A stretch of 64,000 nt of DNA from Qipengyuania citrea. GTDB taxonomy: Bacteria; Pseudomonadota; Alphaproteobacteria; Sphingomonadales; Sphingomonadaceae. Shown here piece by piece: positions 39,448 to 48,452 of the stretch. The stretch covers positions 620,001-684,000 of the forward strand of contig NZ_JALJZT010000002.1 in the NCBI RefSeq assembly GCF_024171405.1. The letters are read 5' to 3'. Within the stretch, counting starts at the first letter, position 1, and the number at the start of each line of letters is the position of its first letter. The notes below the pieces were generated by a model. That model saw only the letters and a list, made by a program, of their open reading frames with translations, did not search any database and was not told where the DNA came from. A program made the translations under genes and the position numbers.

Positions 39448-40650
39448 ATGAAAATACACGAGCTTATTACCGAGACTGCACCGCTGGCCGAATTGTGCGA
39501 GCGACTGGCGAAAAGCGATTTCGTCTGCGTCGATACCGAATTCATGCGCGAGAACACCTATTGGCCCGAGCTGTGCCTGGTGCAGATCGGCAATGAGGAA
39601 GAGGCCGCGGCGATCGACCCGCTCGCGCCCGGCATCGACCTCACCCCGCTGTGGGACCTGATGTGCGACAATGACGAGGTGCTCAAGGTCTTCCACGCCG
39701 GCGGGCAGGACGTCGAGATCGTCTATAATTTCACCGGCAAGACCCCGCAGCCGATCTTCGATACGCAGATCGCGATGATGGCGATCAGCCAGAGCGAACA
39801 GATCGGCTATGCCAATCTGGTCGAAAGCTGGCTGGGCCTGACGATCGACAAGGGTGCGCGGTTTACCGACTGGGGCCGCCGTCCGCTGACCGAGCGGCAG
39901 ATCGAATATGCGATCGGCGATGTCACCCATCTGGCGGACATCTTCCCGCGCATCCTCAAGAAGCTGATGAAGACCGGCCGCGGCGTGTGGCTCGATGCCG
40001 AAATGGAAAAGCTCGCCGATCCGGCGAATTACGCCAATGATGCCGATCTCGCGTGGAAGCGCATCCGCTCGCCCGGGCGCAACCCCGCAGTGCTTGGGCG
40101 GCTCAAGGCGCTGGCCGCATGGCGCGAGAGCGAGGCGCAGCACAAGAACATCCCGCGCGGGCGCATCATGCGCGACGAGACGCTGGCCGATATCGCCAGC
40201 CACCCGCCCAAGAAACAGCCCGACCTGATCAAGGTCCGCGGCCTGTCGAATGCGTGGAAGGACAACGACATCGGCAAACGGCTTCTCAAGGTGCTCGACA
40301 AGGCCGAACCGCTGCCGAAAGAGGAAATGCCCGACAAGCCCAAGCGCGGTGCGCCGCTGGGCAAGGAAGGCGCACTGGTCGCCGATCTGCTCAAGCTGCT
40401 GCTCAAGATCCGCGCGCGCGAGATCGACGTCGCGTCGCGCCTGCTGACCAAGGCCGACGAGATGGAAGCCCTCGCCGCGGGCGCGCGCGACCTCAAGATC
40501 CTTACCGGCTGGCGCTACGACGTCTTCGGCAAGGATGCGCTCGAACTGGTCGAAGGCCGGCTGGCTTTCGCGGTCAAGGACGGCCGCCTGCTGATGACCC
40601 ATGTCGATGAACTGCACGCCGGCATGGTCGAAGCGCAGGCAGCGGAATAG
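39448..40650 (+). CDS. rnd: ribonuclease D
   Basis: A 400-residue 3'-5' exoribonuclease that trims tRNA and other stable RNA ends. The DEDDy residues appear as VDTEF (Asp29, Glu31), the Asp in HAGGQDVEIV, and YAIGDVTHL with Tyr and Asp. HRDC domains follow, for example LKALAAWRESEAQHKNIPRGRIMRDETLADIA. The start at ATG 39448 follows a purine-rich AAACGAAAAGA stretch; the longer open frame upstream is Arg-rich and rejected. Confidence 0.95.
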   Translation: MKIHELITETAPLAELCERLAKSDFVCVDTEFMRENTYWPELCLVQIGNEEEAAAIDPLAPGIDLTPLWDLMCDNDEVLKVFHAGGQDVEIVYNFTGKTPQPIFDTQIAMMAISQSEQIGYANLVESWLGLTIDKGARFTDWGRRPLTERQIEYAIGDVTHLADIFPRILKKLMKTGRGVWLDAEMEKLADPANYANDADLAWKRIRSPGRNPAVLGRLKALAAWRESEAQHKNIPRGRIMRDETLADIASHPPKKQPDLIKVRGLSNAWKDNDIGKRLLKVLDKAEPLPKEEMPDKPKRGAPLGKEGALVADLLKLLLKIRAREIDVASRLLTKADEMEALAAGARDLKILTGWRYDVFGKDALELVEGRLAFAVKDGRLLMTHVDELHAGMVEAQAAE

Positions 40651-40660
40651 AACGCAAACA

Positions 40661-40743
40661 GTCATTGCGAGCGGCGCAGCCGCGCGGCAATCCAGCGCCG
40701 GGTTTACTGGATTACCGCGTCGCCTGCAGCTCCTCGCAATGAC
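40661..40743. repeat. interspersed inverted repeat, family B
   Basis: The terminal arms GTCATTGCGAG (40661-40671) and CTCGCAATGAC (40733-40743) are perfect 11-bp inverted repeats. Inside, GGCAATCCAG and CTGGATTACCGC form a second imperfect pair. It sits between rnd and oxyR and can fold into one long hairpin, so it may end the rnd transcript. The GTCATTGCGAG type is a widespread alphaproteobacterial intergenic repeat. No full second copy was found in the window. Confidence 0.85.
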
Positions 40744-40758
40744 GGATATGGGTTAGAA

Positions 40759-41655
40759 ATGTCCACTTATCTTCCCACGCTCAAGCAGCTCCAGTATCTC
40801 GTCGCGCTCCACGAGCACGGCCATTTCGGGCGCGCGGCGGATGCCAGCTTCGTGTCGCAATCGACGCTGTCGGCGGGCATTCGCGAGCTTGAATCGCTGC
40901 TCGGCGTGACGCTAGTCGAGCGCAGCCGCCGTGTGGTGCGCTTCACGGCACTGGGCAACCAGGTGGTCGACAAGGCGCACCGCATTCTGCGCGAGGCGGA
41001 GGAACTGGCCGATCTGGTGCAGGCGGCGGGCAAGCCGCTGGCGGGCCAGCTGCGGATGAGCGTAATTCCCACGATCGCACCGTTCCTGCTGCCGCGCTTC
41101 CTCCCGCGCCTGCGCCGCGAACGGCCCGACCTCGAACTGCTGCTGCGCGAGGAAACCAGCCATGATGCGGTCGAATCGCTCCAGCACGGCCGCGTCGATT
41201 GCGTGCTGCTCGCGCTGCCCTTCACCACCGGCGAGGTGGAAAAGGCGCATATCGCGCACGACGAACTCTACGTCGCCTTCCCCAAGGACGATCCGCGCGA
41301 CCCGCCCGAATTCGTGCCCCCGAGCATGATCGACGAGGGGCGGCTGCTGCTGCTCGAAGACGGCCACTGCCTGAAGGACCACGCGCTGGCCGCGTGCAAC
41401 CGGCCCGAAATGCGCGCCAGCGCGACGATGATCGGCACCAGCCTGCATACGCTGGTGCAGATGGTCGATAACGACCTCGGCCTGACCATGCTGCCCAAGA
41501 TGGCGGTCGATGCGGGGATCCTCAACGGGACCGACGTGGTCGCCCGCCCTCTCAAATCGAAGAACGCCACCCGCGAAATCGCGCTGATCTGGCGCAAGAA
41601 CTCGCCAAGGCGCGCGGATTTCGAACTGCTGGCCGAGGAATTGCGGGCTGGTTAG
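40759..41655 (+). CDS. oxyR: hydrogen peroxide-inducible activator OxyR
   Basis: A 298-residue LysR-type regulator. An N-terminal winged helix (LKQLQYLVALHEHGHFGRAAD) is followed by an effector domain holding the redox pair Cys204 and Cys213 in EDGHCLKDHALAAC. That spacing matches E. coli OxyR Cys199/Cys208. Peroxide should form the disulfide and activate catalase or peroxidase genes, none of which is adjacent here. The gene follows repeat B closely (15 bp), leaving little room for a promoter outside the repeat. Confidence 0.95.
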   Translation: MSTYLPTLKQLQYLVALHEHGHFGRAADASFVSQSTLSAGIRELESLLGVTLVERSRRVVRFTALGNQVVDKAHRILREAEELADLVQAAGKPLAGQLRMSVIPTIAPFLLPRFLPRLRRERPDLELLLREETSHDAVESLQHGRVDCVLLALPFTTGEVEKAHIAHDELYVAFPKDDPRDPPEFVPPSMIDEGRLLLLEDGHCLKDHALAACNRPEMRASATMIGTSLHTLVQMVDNDLGLTMLPKMAVDAGILNGTDVVARPLKSKNATREIALIWRKNSPRRADFELLAEELRAG

Positions 41656-41859
41656 GCAGCTAGGGACGGCTTCTATCCAATTGTAATCAAAGAAAACTTG
41701 CACGGACCTTGTCGGCTTTGCTCCTCGCTCCGGTCATACCACTCACTGCGACCTCTGCGGGGAAGCTGCCCTCAAACGGTCACGCGAGAAGACGCTTGTA
41801 GGCGCACGTGTCGCAGTCGATCAGGTCGGACACACGATAGGGCCCGGGCCGCACCCTGA

Positions 41860-42963
41860 TTACTCTACCTCTTGCTGGTCGATCGCCACCGTTGGAGTCG
41901 TTTTAATGGTCGGTGCCTCGATCTGCGGAATGTCGGCGTTTTTTCCGTCGAGATCGAGAACGCCAAGTAGATATGCGCCTACAAGGGTGCCGATAACCGT
42001 CGCCAAGATGCCGCTGGCCCAAGATATGGTCGACGGTCCTAACTTGCTGATCCACCCCTCCTCCTTCTCTTTGAGGTGGATCGCAGCGAATGGGAGAAAC
42101 TTGGAGTGTAGCCAGTTGATGCCAAGCAACAAGGCAAGGCCGGTTCCCATAAAAATACCTCGGTCTCGAAGAGTTTCGAAGCTAGGCAAGAGTACCAGTG
42201 CAGTGAGCAGAAGGAACTGGTTAAGGCTGATTCCCCAGCGCGCATATGTCGTCACATAGGTGCGTCCATACGGCTCAACGCTGCGCTTTATCGTCTCTAG
42301 CTTGCCTAGCACCCATGCTTCGTCATTCCCCTGGGTCATCGCCCAATTGATCTGCGGCCCGAACTCAATGGTGACGGACTGATTGAACCCGGCCGCGTCC
42401 TGCTTCTGCGCGAAAATCCTCACGAGCGTTGCCGTTGTCGCCTTCCATTCCTGGTCCTTGAAGGTGTCGAGGTAGCGAGCTTGTTCCGTTCCCGTATTCA
42501 CCGATACGACAACACTTGGAAAGTCGGATTGTAGGCTCTCTGCGAGATCGACGATCCCATCTCGATCAATCTCGATTGCACCGAAATTGTGTCGAGCAGT
42601 GTGGAGCTGTTCAGGCCCGGATTTTTCGTAAGTGTCGTCGTCAAAATTGTGAGGGAATATGTGGAAAGTCCCTCCGGTCCCGATTTGGGTCTCCCAGTCG
42701 CCTCGAATTTCGCCGCGAGCATTTAGCGTCCCGGTCGCGGTCAAATTTCCCAGCGTCACACCATCGATTTCTGCTGTAGGTGTCCCGGTAAGTTTCAACG
42801 TCGGCGCGTCAAACGTACCCTCGACAGAATACACGGCGACAACGCCGGGCTCGCTTATTCGAAGGGTTCCAGTGAGCGCATCGTCCTCACCTTCAAGTTT
42901 AATGAAGATGTTTCCAGTATTTGTGCCGAAAATTCTTCCAGCCCAGCGTTTGGTTAGCGGCAT
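41860..42963 (-). CDS. unrecognised membrane protein with beta-rich N-terminus (AT-richer island)
   Basis: The 367-residue product belongs to no family I recognise. Residues 1-105 are beta-rich with repeated Gly/Thr turns (LTGTLRISEPGVVAVYSVEGT, LTATGTLNARGEIRGDW). Residues 110-240 are a mixed soluble region. Three hydrophobic helices follow at about 245-262, 270-290 and 312-335, then a short acidic tail. The soluble N-terminal part probably faces one side of the membrane as a sensor or binding module (inference). The stretch is AT-richer than its neighbours (bases 42481-42540 are 29/60 G+C), suggesting acquisition. The upstream gene in the same direction is the PIN-like one, 174 bp away. The gap between oxyR and this gene (41656-41859) shows nothing recognisable. 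Confidence 0.65.
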   Translation of the reverse strand: MPLTKRWAGRIFGTNTGNIFIKLEGEDDALTGTLRISEPGVVAVYSVEGTFDAPTLKLTGTPTAEIDGVTLGNLTATGTLNARGEIRGDWETQIGTGGTFHIFPHNFDDDTYEKSGPEQLHTARHNFGAIEIDRDGIVDLAESLQSDFPSVVVSVNTGTEQARYLDTFKDQEWKATTATLVRIFAQKQDAAGFNQSVTIEFGPQINWAMTQGNDEAWVLGKLETIKRSVEPYGRTYVTTYARWGISLNQFLLLTALVLLPSFETLRDRGIFMGTGLALLLGINWLHSKFLPFAAIHLKEKEEGWISKLGPSTISWASGILATVIGTLVGAYLLGVLDLDGKNADIPQIEAPTIKTTPTVAIDQQEVE

Positions 42964-43137
42964 TTAATCCTCGCTCAACTTGCTAGAGGCTGTATCGAAG
43001 CCTTTTGAAGATCAATCCAAGCAAATGATGCTATCCACGTCACAGTGCTCGCTTCGCAGTGGTAATGTTTCTTAGATCGCATTCACGCGGCAAGCGAACT
43101 ATGCCAGCGAGGGTCCATAGCGCCAAGTCGCTATCGC

Positions 43138-44085
43138 CTAGCTCCGTCCAACCAAATCGGGGTGCTGCCAGTCGTCACCCACGTATGCGCCCCACTGCCG
43201 CAGCAGTGTTCGGGCGACGAACGAAACATCGCGAACTTGCTTGTCACCACTGAATGCCCCTTCGAAGTAAGTGCCGACAGCCGCAACCTGCAGATCGATG
43301 GCATCGTTCACCCGCCTCTCCAGCTTTTTGCCTCGACCAGCGCCTTCTCCAATCCATGCTAGCGTATGGATGAGGACGCATAGCGAGTAGCGGAATGCGA
43401 ACATGCTCATCGCATCCTTAACCGCCAACGCCTTTTCGCCTTGTTTCTGCTGGTTATCGATCATGAAGTTACGCGTGGCCTCCAGTAGCAAGGCCACCGC
43501 CTTCCGTTTCGTTGCATCGGACACCTTTTGTTTCGTGGCGATTGCTCGCCGTTCCTCGCGAGTGAACTCACCTGCTGCGCCCACAAGCGCATCCTCCCAG
43601 TCAGCGACTTCGTTACGCAGGCGTTCGATCATAGTGCTCGCGTATGTTTCGGCCTCCTGCATCATCGGCCCAAGATGCTCTGGCGGAGGAACACGCCTAA
43701 GATCGGCAGCCAGCTGACCCAGCCTCACACTCTCGGCGTAGTCGATCAACTTTACCGCATCGTCCTTGCTTCGGACCTCGTCGTCGAGAATGTCGCCAAT
43801 AGGCCGTAACGCGAACACTTGGTTTGGGAACTTGGCAGCAATCGTCAATGACTCTCGCGAGGTCGTCAGCGCATTCTTCTTTTGCATTTCGATGATCGTC
43901 CAATCCGAGAACGCGACCGAATGACTCCGGTCCATCGCTAGGAATTCCTCCATCGCTGGCGCTCGCATTAGGTTTTTATCGAAGATGATAGTGATCATGC
44001 TGTCGAAGTGATGTCGGGCGCCCAGAATAGCAATGAAGTTTGCTAGATCGTGGTCATGTTGCTCCGGCGAAATGTATGACCACAT
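43138..44085 (-). CDS. hypothetical protein, possible PIN-like nuclease fold
   Basis: The 315-residue product was not recognised with certainty. ITIIFDKNLMRAP (Asp36) followed by SDWTIIEMQKKNAL (Asp61, Glu66) and an acidic C-terminal segment (VNDAIDLQVAAVGTYFEG) resemble the spaced Asp/Glu residues of PIN-domain ribonucleases. A helical middle region rich in Lys/Glu (FTREERRAIATKQKVSDATKRK) intervenes. The start is unsure: ATG 44085 or the later ATG 43998 (MITIIFDKNLM), which would begin right at the PIN-like strand. Base use is AT-richer than the flanking core genes (43741-43800 are 32/60 G+C). With the membrane-protein gene downstream it forms a two-gene island; a defence or toxin-like role is only a guess. 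Confidence 0.6.
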   Translation of the reverse strand: MWSYISPEQHDHDLANFIAILGARHHFDSMITIIFDKNLMRAPAMEEFLAMDRSHSVAFSDWTIIEMQKKNALTTSRESLTIAAKFPNQVFALRPIGDILDDEVRSKDDAVKLIDYAESVRLGQLAADLRRVPPPEHLGPMMQEAETYASTMIERLRNEVADWEDALVGAAGEFTREERRAIATKQKVSDATKRKAVALLLEATRNFMIDNQQKQGEKALAVKDAMSMFAFRYSLCVLIHTLAWIGEGAGRGKKLERRVNDAIDLQVAAVGTYFEGAFSGDKQVRDVSFVARTLLRQWGAYVGDDWQHPDLVGRS

Positions 44086-44393
44086 GGCGAAGGGTTTGCC
44101 GATGTCAGACAGAAACCCGCAACCAGACTGACCCCCAATATTCCGTTACGAGCGAGCTGCATATTCGGGTCACGCGCAGTGTGTATGGTCCAGCAGGTTC
44201 GTCCGCCAAAACACGCCGGTCTCCTCCCCACTCCGTCTCGGATATTTCCTACAGCGAGCGCCCGCGCTAAAACCCCGCGCGCTCTTTCTCGCCGTCGAAC
44301 CAGCCCGATCCCGCCCCTTTCGCACCCCCGCGTTTTTTGCGCATGGACCGTGTAACACCCGGTCCATGTCTACACAGTGGCCGAGGGCGAATC
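44086..44393. other. gene-free gap with dyad downstream of pgsA
   Basis: These 308 bp lie between the AT-richer island and the pgsA stop. The dyad ATGGACC...GGTCCAT (44343-44367) encloses a small GTGT/ACAC palindrome and sits about 27 bp past the pgsA stop. It could act as a terminator or mRNA end, although no T-run follows on the minus strand. The change from AT-richer to normal GC occurs within this gap, near 44200-44280. No attachment site, tRNA fragment or direct repeat was recognised. Confidence 0.5.
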
Positions 44394-44987
44394 CTAATCC
44401 ATGTGCTTGAGGCCGACGCGCAGGTAATCCCAGCCGGTGATCAGCGTCAGCACGGCTGCCGCCCACAGCGTGGCGAGGCCCACCGTGTGCGGGATATTCG
44501 CTTCGACGGCGCCGATCATCATGGTCCATTGCGGCAGGCCCTGGCCGAGGATCAGCGCCCCCAGCGCGACCATCTGGAAGGTCGTCTTCCACTTGGCCAG
44601 CCGGCTCACCGGAACCGACACCTGCAGCGGCCCGAGAAACTCGCGCAGGCCCGACACGGCGATCTCGCGCATCAGGATGATCAGCCCGGCCACGACATGC
44701 ATGTCGCCGACATAGGGCCCGCGAAGCACGCCCTGCGCGGCGAGCACGAGGATCACCGCCGCGACCATGATCTTGTCCGCGATCGGATCGAGGAAGATGC
44801 CCAGTTTCGACACCGTCCCGCTGGTGCGCGCCAGATAGCCGTCGAAGTAATCGGTGATGCCCATCAGGCAGTAGAGGCCGAAGGCGAGCAGGAAGCCGGT
44901 TTCCCAGCCTGGCCACCACAGGAACCAAGCGAGCAGCGGAATCGCGAAAATACGCGACAGTGTCAGCATGTTGGGTAGCGTCAGCAT
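44394..44987 (-). CDS. pgsA: CDP-diacylglycerol-glycerol-3-phosphate 3-phosphatidyltransferase
   Basis: A 197-residue integral membrane enzyme that makes phosphatidylglycerophosphate, the precursor of phosphatidylglycerol. The CDP-alcohol phosphotransferase signature D-G-x2-A-R-x8-G-x3-D-x3-D is present in TDYFDGYLARTSG plus KLGIFLDPIADK. About five to six TM helices are seen. The start is ATG 44987 (MLTLPNMLTLSRIF). It is divergent from an LplT-like transporter, so phospholipid genes cluster here. Confidence 0.93.
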   Translation of the reverse strand: MLTLPNMLTLSRIFAIPLLAWFLWWPGWETGFLLAFGLYCLMGITDYFDGYLARTSGTVSKLGIFLDPIADKIMVAAVILVLAAQGVLRGPYVGDMHVVAGLIILMREIAVSGLREFLGPLQVSVPVSRLAKWKTTFQMVALGALILGQGLPQWTMMIGAVEANIPHTVGLATLWAAAVLTLITGWDYLRVGLKHMD

Positions 44988-45100
44988 CGTGGCGCCAGCC
45001 CTAGCGGCAATCGTCCCGTCGCAAAAGCCGCTGTGTGCCCTTGTCCGCCACCGCGATGGCACTAGACTTGGGCCACAAATGGGTTTCTGCCCGGGGGGTC

Positions 45101-46438
45101 ATGCTTACATCCACGCATTTGCTGCGGCGCCGGCGGTTCCTGCCGCTGTTCGTCACGCAGCTGTTCAACGCCTTCAACGACAATCTCTACAAGACCACCA
45201 TGGTCCTGTTCGTCGTTTACGCGGTCTATAATGACGAGACGACCGAGGCGGGGTTCAGCGGGCTCGCCTCGGCGCTGTTCATCCTGCCGTTCTTCATCCT
45301 GTCCGCGCTGGCGGGCCAGCTCGCCGACATGCGCGACAAGGCGAAGATCATCCGCACGGTCAAGCTGTGCGAGATCGGGCTGATGATGATCGGCGCGGCC
45401 GGCCTCTACATGGCGTGGCAGGGCATCATGGTGGAGACAGTGGCGATCCCGCTGCTGCTGCTCGCGCTGTTCCTGACCGGGGTGCAATCGACCTTCCTCG
45501 GGCCGATCAAATACGCGATCCTACCGCAGCACCTCAAAAAGGAAGAGGTGCTCGCGGGGACCGGCCTGGTCGAGGCCGGGACCTATATCGCCATTCTGGC
45601 GGGTACGATCCTCGCCGGACCGCTGGCGGTGGAGCATACCGGCTGGGCCGCGATCGGCATTATCGTGACCGCCTGCATCGGCTATTTCGTCAGCCGCCAG
45701 GTGCCCCCCGCCCCGCCCATGGGCGAGATCGAGAAGCTCGACTGGCACATCCTGCGCGCCTCGGCGAAGCTGGTGCGCGACACGATGCACAATCCGGAGG
45801 TCTATTACGCGATCCTCGCGATCAGCTTCTTCTGGACCATCGGCGCGGTGCTGTTCATCCAGTTCCCGCCGCTGGCCAAGAACACCATCATGGCCAGCCC
45901 CGAAGTCGCCAGCCTGTTCCTGGTCGTCTTCTCGGTCGGCGTGGCGATCGGATCGGTGGCGGTCAATGCGCTGCTCAAGGGGCGCGTCTCGGCGCGGTTT
46001 GCACCCGGATCGGTGATCGCGATGGGGGTGTTCGTGGTCGCCTTCTACGTCGTGGCGAAGCTGTGGGAAGCGGACCAGCCGACCAGCCTGCTGGGGGTGA
46101 ACGAATTTATCGCCTGGCCGATGGCGGCGGTGCTGCTGCTGTGCCTGCTGGGAATCTCGGTCGCTGGCGGAATGTTCGTGGTGCCGCTCTACGCCTTCCT
46201 CACCACGCGCGTTTCGCCCGACAAGGCCTCGCGCACGATCGCGGCGAACAATATCGTCAATTCGGGCGCGATGGTGGGCGGGTCGCTCGTGGCGATGGGC
46301 ATGAGCGCGATCGGGGTGCCGATTACCGAACAGATCCTGCTCTGCGCAGCGATGTGCCTGGTTTCCGCATGGCTTGCACGCAGACTGATCGCGGCGGAGA
46401 ACCACGCGGCCGCCGAAGCCGTTGCTGCCGGCGCCTAA
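45101..46438 (+). CDS. MFS transporter, LplT-like
   Basis: About 445 residues with 12 hydrophobic segments. The start FLPLFVTQLFNAFNDNLYKTTM and the loop LADMRDKAKIIRTVKLCEIG match the lysophospholipid flippase (LplT) branch of the MFS. ATG 45101 (MLTSTHLLRRRRF) is preferred; ATG 45056 would add 15 residues. No fused acyltransferase domain is seen. Position opposite pgsA fits a membrane-lipid role, but substrate assignment is by resemblance. Confidence 0.82.
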   Translation: MLTSTHLLRRRRFLPLFVTQLFNAFNDNLYKTTMVLFVVYAVYNDETTEAGFSGLASALFILPFFILSALAGQLADMRDKAKIIRTVKLCEIGLMMIGAAGLYMAWQGIMVETVAIPLLLLALFLTGVQSTFLGPIKYAILPQHLKKEEVLAGTGLVEAGTYIAILAGTILAGPLAVEHTGWAAIGIIVTACIGYFVSRQVPPAPPMGEIEKLDWHILRASAKLVRDTMHNPEVYYAILAISFFWTIGAVLFIQFPPLAKNTIMASPEVASLFLVVFSVGVAIGSVAVNALLKGRVSARFAPGSVIAMGVFVVAFYVVAKLWEADQPTSLLGVNEFIAWPMAAVLLLCLLGISVAGGMFVVPLYAFLTTRVSPDKASRTIAANNIVNSGAMVGGSLVAMGMSAIGVPITEQILLCAAMCLVSAWLARRLIAAENHAAAEAVAAGA

Positions 46439-46441
46439 GCG

Positions 46442-46636
46442 CTACACGATAAAGGCGAACACCGCGGCGAGCGTGGCGAAATAGGTCGTTGCGACCCCGC
46501 GGACATCGTCGCGGGTCAGACGCCAGTCGACCGTCCTGCTCGCGGGGAGATCGGCGAAAGCCGCACGTCGCTGCGGCAGGCTTGCCCGGAACCAGTGGCG
46601 GGCGGCTTCACTCGAGAGGACCAGGGCGCGTCGCAT
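46442..46636 (-). CDS. small hypothetical protein with one C-terminal TM segment
   Basis: A 64-residue open frame with an Arg/Ala-rich start and a C-terminal hydrophobic helix (VATTYFATLAAVFAFIV, about 48-64). AAGGG lies just before the ATG. It is convergent with the LplT-like gene with three bases between stops. It fills an otherwise empty stretch and has gene-like ending chemistry, but no family was recognised, so it is a probable rather than certain gene. Confidence 0.5.
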   Translation of the reverse strand: MRRALVLSSEAARHWFRASLPQRRAAFADLPASRTVDWRLTRDDVRGVATTYFATLAAVFAFIV

Positions 46637-46772
46637 AGGCCCTTGTTAACGCTTTCTTAACCTTTTGGAACCGCTTTTGGCCCAACTGTCCCCGACTGGA
46701 ACGGCGCGCGTGCAGATCGACGATCGAGGTCGCAATTGCGCCGCTGCATCAGGCGGGCTAACCGGCGCTATC

Positions 46773-48440
46773 ATGCAAGCGCCCAACACCCCGCCCGCCG
46801 CCCGATTGCTCGTCGATTGCCTTGTCGAACAGGGGTGCGACCGCGTCTTCACCGTGCCGGGGGAGAGCTTCCTCCAGGTGCTCGATGGTCTCGGCCAACA
46901 GGACGCGATCGACGTGGTAACCTGCCGGCAAGAAGGCGGCGTCTCCTTCATGGCCTGCGCCGATGGCGCGATGACGGGCCGCCCCGGCGTCGCCTTCGTC
47001 ACGCGCGGTCCGGGGGCGACCAATGCCAGCATCGGCGTGCATGTCGCGATGCAGGATTCGCAGCCGATGATCCTCTTCGTCGGCGATGTCGACAGCGAGA
47101 TGCGCGACCGCGAAGGCTTCCAGGAAGTCGATTTCGCGGCGTTCTTCGGACCGATCGCCAAATGGGCGGCGCGGATCGATTCCGCCGAGCGGATCCCCGA
47201 ATACATCGCGCGCGCCTATGCCACCGCGATCTCGGGGCGGCCCGGCCCGGTCGTGCTGGCCCTGCCCGAAGACATGCTCAGCCGGGACACCGCCGCGATG
47301 CCTCGCCCGCGGGTCGAACGTCCGGCCCAGGCGCCCTGCCCCGATGCGATGCAGGCGCTGATGGCGCTGATTGCCGATGCCGCGGCGCCCGTGGCGATCA
47401 TCGGGGGCGCGGGCTGGAACGCCAAGGCCCGCGCGCATTTCCAGCTCTTCGCCGAGCGGCTCGGCATTCCGGTGGCGACGGCTTTCCGCCGGCAGGACGC
47501 GATTTCACCCGCAAGCGCGGTCTATGCTGGCAATCTCGGCTACGGCCCCAACCCCGCGCTGGTCGAACGCGTCAAACAGGCCGACCTGATCCTCGCGATC
47601 GGTGCGCGGCTCGGGGAAGCGACCACCGATGGCTACACCGTCCCGCCGCTGACCGCGCCCGAGCGCAAGCTGGTTCACGTCCACCCCGATGCAAACGAAC
47701 TCAACCGCGTCTACCCCGCCGATCTGGCCATCTGCGCCAGCATGGACGAATTCGCAGAAAGCGCCGCGCTTTGGGATGACGGCGAAACGATCGACTTTGA
47801 TGCAGGGGCCGCGGCGCATGCCGAGTGGGAAGACTGGGCGACTGCGCACCCCAACGACCATGCGCTGGACATGGGGCAGGCGGTCCAGTTCATGCGCGAC
47901 ACGCTGCCCGCCGACACGATCATCTGCAACGGCGCGGGCAATTTTGCCGGCTGGTGGCATCGCTACTGGCGCTACGAGGGCTTTCCGACCCAGCTCGCCC
48001 CCACCTGCGGCGCGATGGGTTACGGGGTGCCCGCGGCGGTCGCGGCGGCGATGCGGTATCCGCAACGCACCGTGGTCGCGGTGGCAGGCGATGGCGACTT
48101 CCTGATGAACGGGCAGGAACTGGCCACCGCGGTCCAGCATGGCGCCAACCTGCTGGTCATCGTGGTCGACAATTCGGCTTACGGCACGATCCGCATGCAC
48201 CAGGAACGCGAATTTCCCGGCGAGGAACGGATCAGTGCCACCCGCCTTGCCAATCCCGACTTCGCCGCGCTCGCCGAAGCCTTCGGCGGCTGGTCGGCGC
48301 GGGCGGGAACGACCGAGGAGTTCAAGCACGCGCTGGTCGAGGCGCAGGGCCGCGGCGGCGTGCGGCTGATCCACTGCACCATCGATATCGAACAACTCGC
48401 CGCCAGCGGCGCCAGTATCAGCGGCCTGCGCGGCCGCTAG
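46773..48440 (+). CDS. thiamine-diphosphate enzyme, acetolactate synthase-like
   Basis: A 555-residue TPP-dependent enzyme with the usual three domains. The N-terminal pyrimidine-binding domain has the conserved Glu31 (FTVPGESFL) and the loop AFVTRGPGATNA. The middle domain binds a nucleotide-like cofactor (VAIIGGAGWNA). The C-terminal domain has the metal motif GDGDFLMN (about 439-446), then VVDNSAYGTIRMHQ. No small regulatory subunit gene is adjacent. This may be a catabolic or non-amino-acid relative of acetolactate synthase. ATG 46773 was chosen; the open frame before it lacks family character. Confidence 0.88.
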   Translation: MQAPNTPPAARLLVDCLVEQGCDRVFTVPGESFLQVLDGLGQQDAIDVVTCRQEGGVSFMACADGAMTGRPGVAFVTRGPGATNASIGVHVAMQDSQPMILFVGDVDSEMRDREGFQEVDFAAFFGPIAKWAARIDSAERIPEYIARAYATAISGRPGPVVLALPEDMLSRDTAAMPRPRVERPAQAPCPDAMQALMALIADAAAPVAIIGGAGWNAKARAHFQLFAERLGIPVATAFRRQDAISPASAVYAGNLGYGPNPALVERVKQADLILAIGARLGEATTDGYTVPPLTAPERKLVHVHPDANELNRVYPADLAICASMDEFAESAALWDDGETIDFDAGAAAHAEWEDWATAHPNDHALDMGQAVQFMRDTLPADTIICNGAGNFAGWWHRYWRYEGFPTQLAPTCGAMGYGVPAAVAAAMRYPQRTVVAVAGDGDFLMNGQELATAVQHGANLLVIVVDNSAYGTIRMHQEREFPGEERISATRLANPDFAALAEAFGGWSARAGTTEEFKHALVEAQGRGGVRLIHCTIDIEQLAASGASISGLRGR

Positions 48441-48452
48441 CGCAGCGGGGGT

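Noticed and set aside
44043..44231. 62-codon minus-strand open frame upstream of the PIN-like gene
   Set aside because: It overlaps the possible start of the PIN-like gene, has no ribosome site and no recognisable protein character.
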